Below are positions 5,752-5,778 of a stretch of DNA of 5,778 nt, one piece after another (position 1 is the stretch's first letter; each line of letters opens with the position of its first letter). Source of the stretch: CALMEC01 sp964628685 (lineage in GTDB: Bacteria > Actinomycetota > Thermoleophilia > Miltoncostaeales > Miltoncostaeaceae). Below the pieces are notes generated by a model. That model was not told the DNA's origin. It was given only the letters and a program-made list of their open reading frames with translations, and searched no databases. Where the stretch lies: NCBI GenBank assembly GCA_964628685.1, contig CAZVNM010000021.1, positions 1 to 5,778 of the forward strand, written 5' to 3'. The position numbers and the translations under genes were made by a program.

Positions 5752-5778
5752 ACCCACCCAGGTCGCGTCACAGACCGC

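Overview
The window is visibly GC-rich, with G/C-ending codons throughout, GC-rich hairpins without U-tracts and a GTG start. This suggests a high-GC actinobacterium (Actinomycetota). The secreted VWA/DUF11-type protein and the stand-alone 5'-3' exonuclease would fit the class Thermoleophilia, but that placement is a guess. No mobile element, CRISPR array or defence system is visible.

Layout. Bases 1-42 are the 3' half of a tRNA-Ala(TGC), cut by the window edge. After a short spacer, a perfect 11-bp hairpin (145-171) overlaps the stop codon of a leftward gene (1057 to 170) for a stand-alone PolA-type 5'-3' exonuclease/flap-endonuclease domain protein. Its GTG start sits just downstream of an actinobacterial-type -10 box and may be leaderless. 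A divergent intergenic region of about 310 bp (1058-1366) leads to a rightward locus that fills the rest of the window.

The rightward locus (1367-5601) encodes a large secreted, modular surface-type protein: signal peptide, von Willebrand factor A domain with intact MIDAS, seven prealbumin-like/CnaB-like units, three DUF11-like units, a Thr/Pro linker and a basic Ala-rich helical insertion in the last domain. It is split by one apparent missing base in a CCCC run (2697-2700). The N-terminal reading frame stops at 2713 and the other ten-odd domain parts continue in the -1 frame to 5601. Adding one C restores one open reading frame of 1411 codons with a normal domain at the join. The sequence alone cannot tell a sequencing error from a true mutation. 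Four central repeat units lie in an A-B-B-A order, and the outer two share 244 identical bases.

Three hairpins of increasing size follow the stop at 5601. The last is a 57-bp palindrome (5695-5751) with 28-bp perfect arms around one central base, and is the most striking non-coding structure here.

Functionally the exonuclease (DNA replication/repair) and the surface protein look unrelated. They share only the divergent intergenic region.
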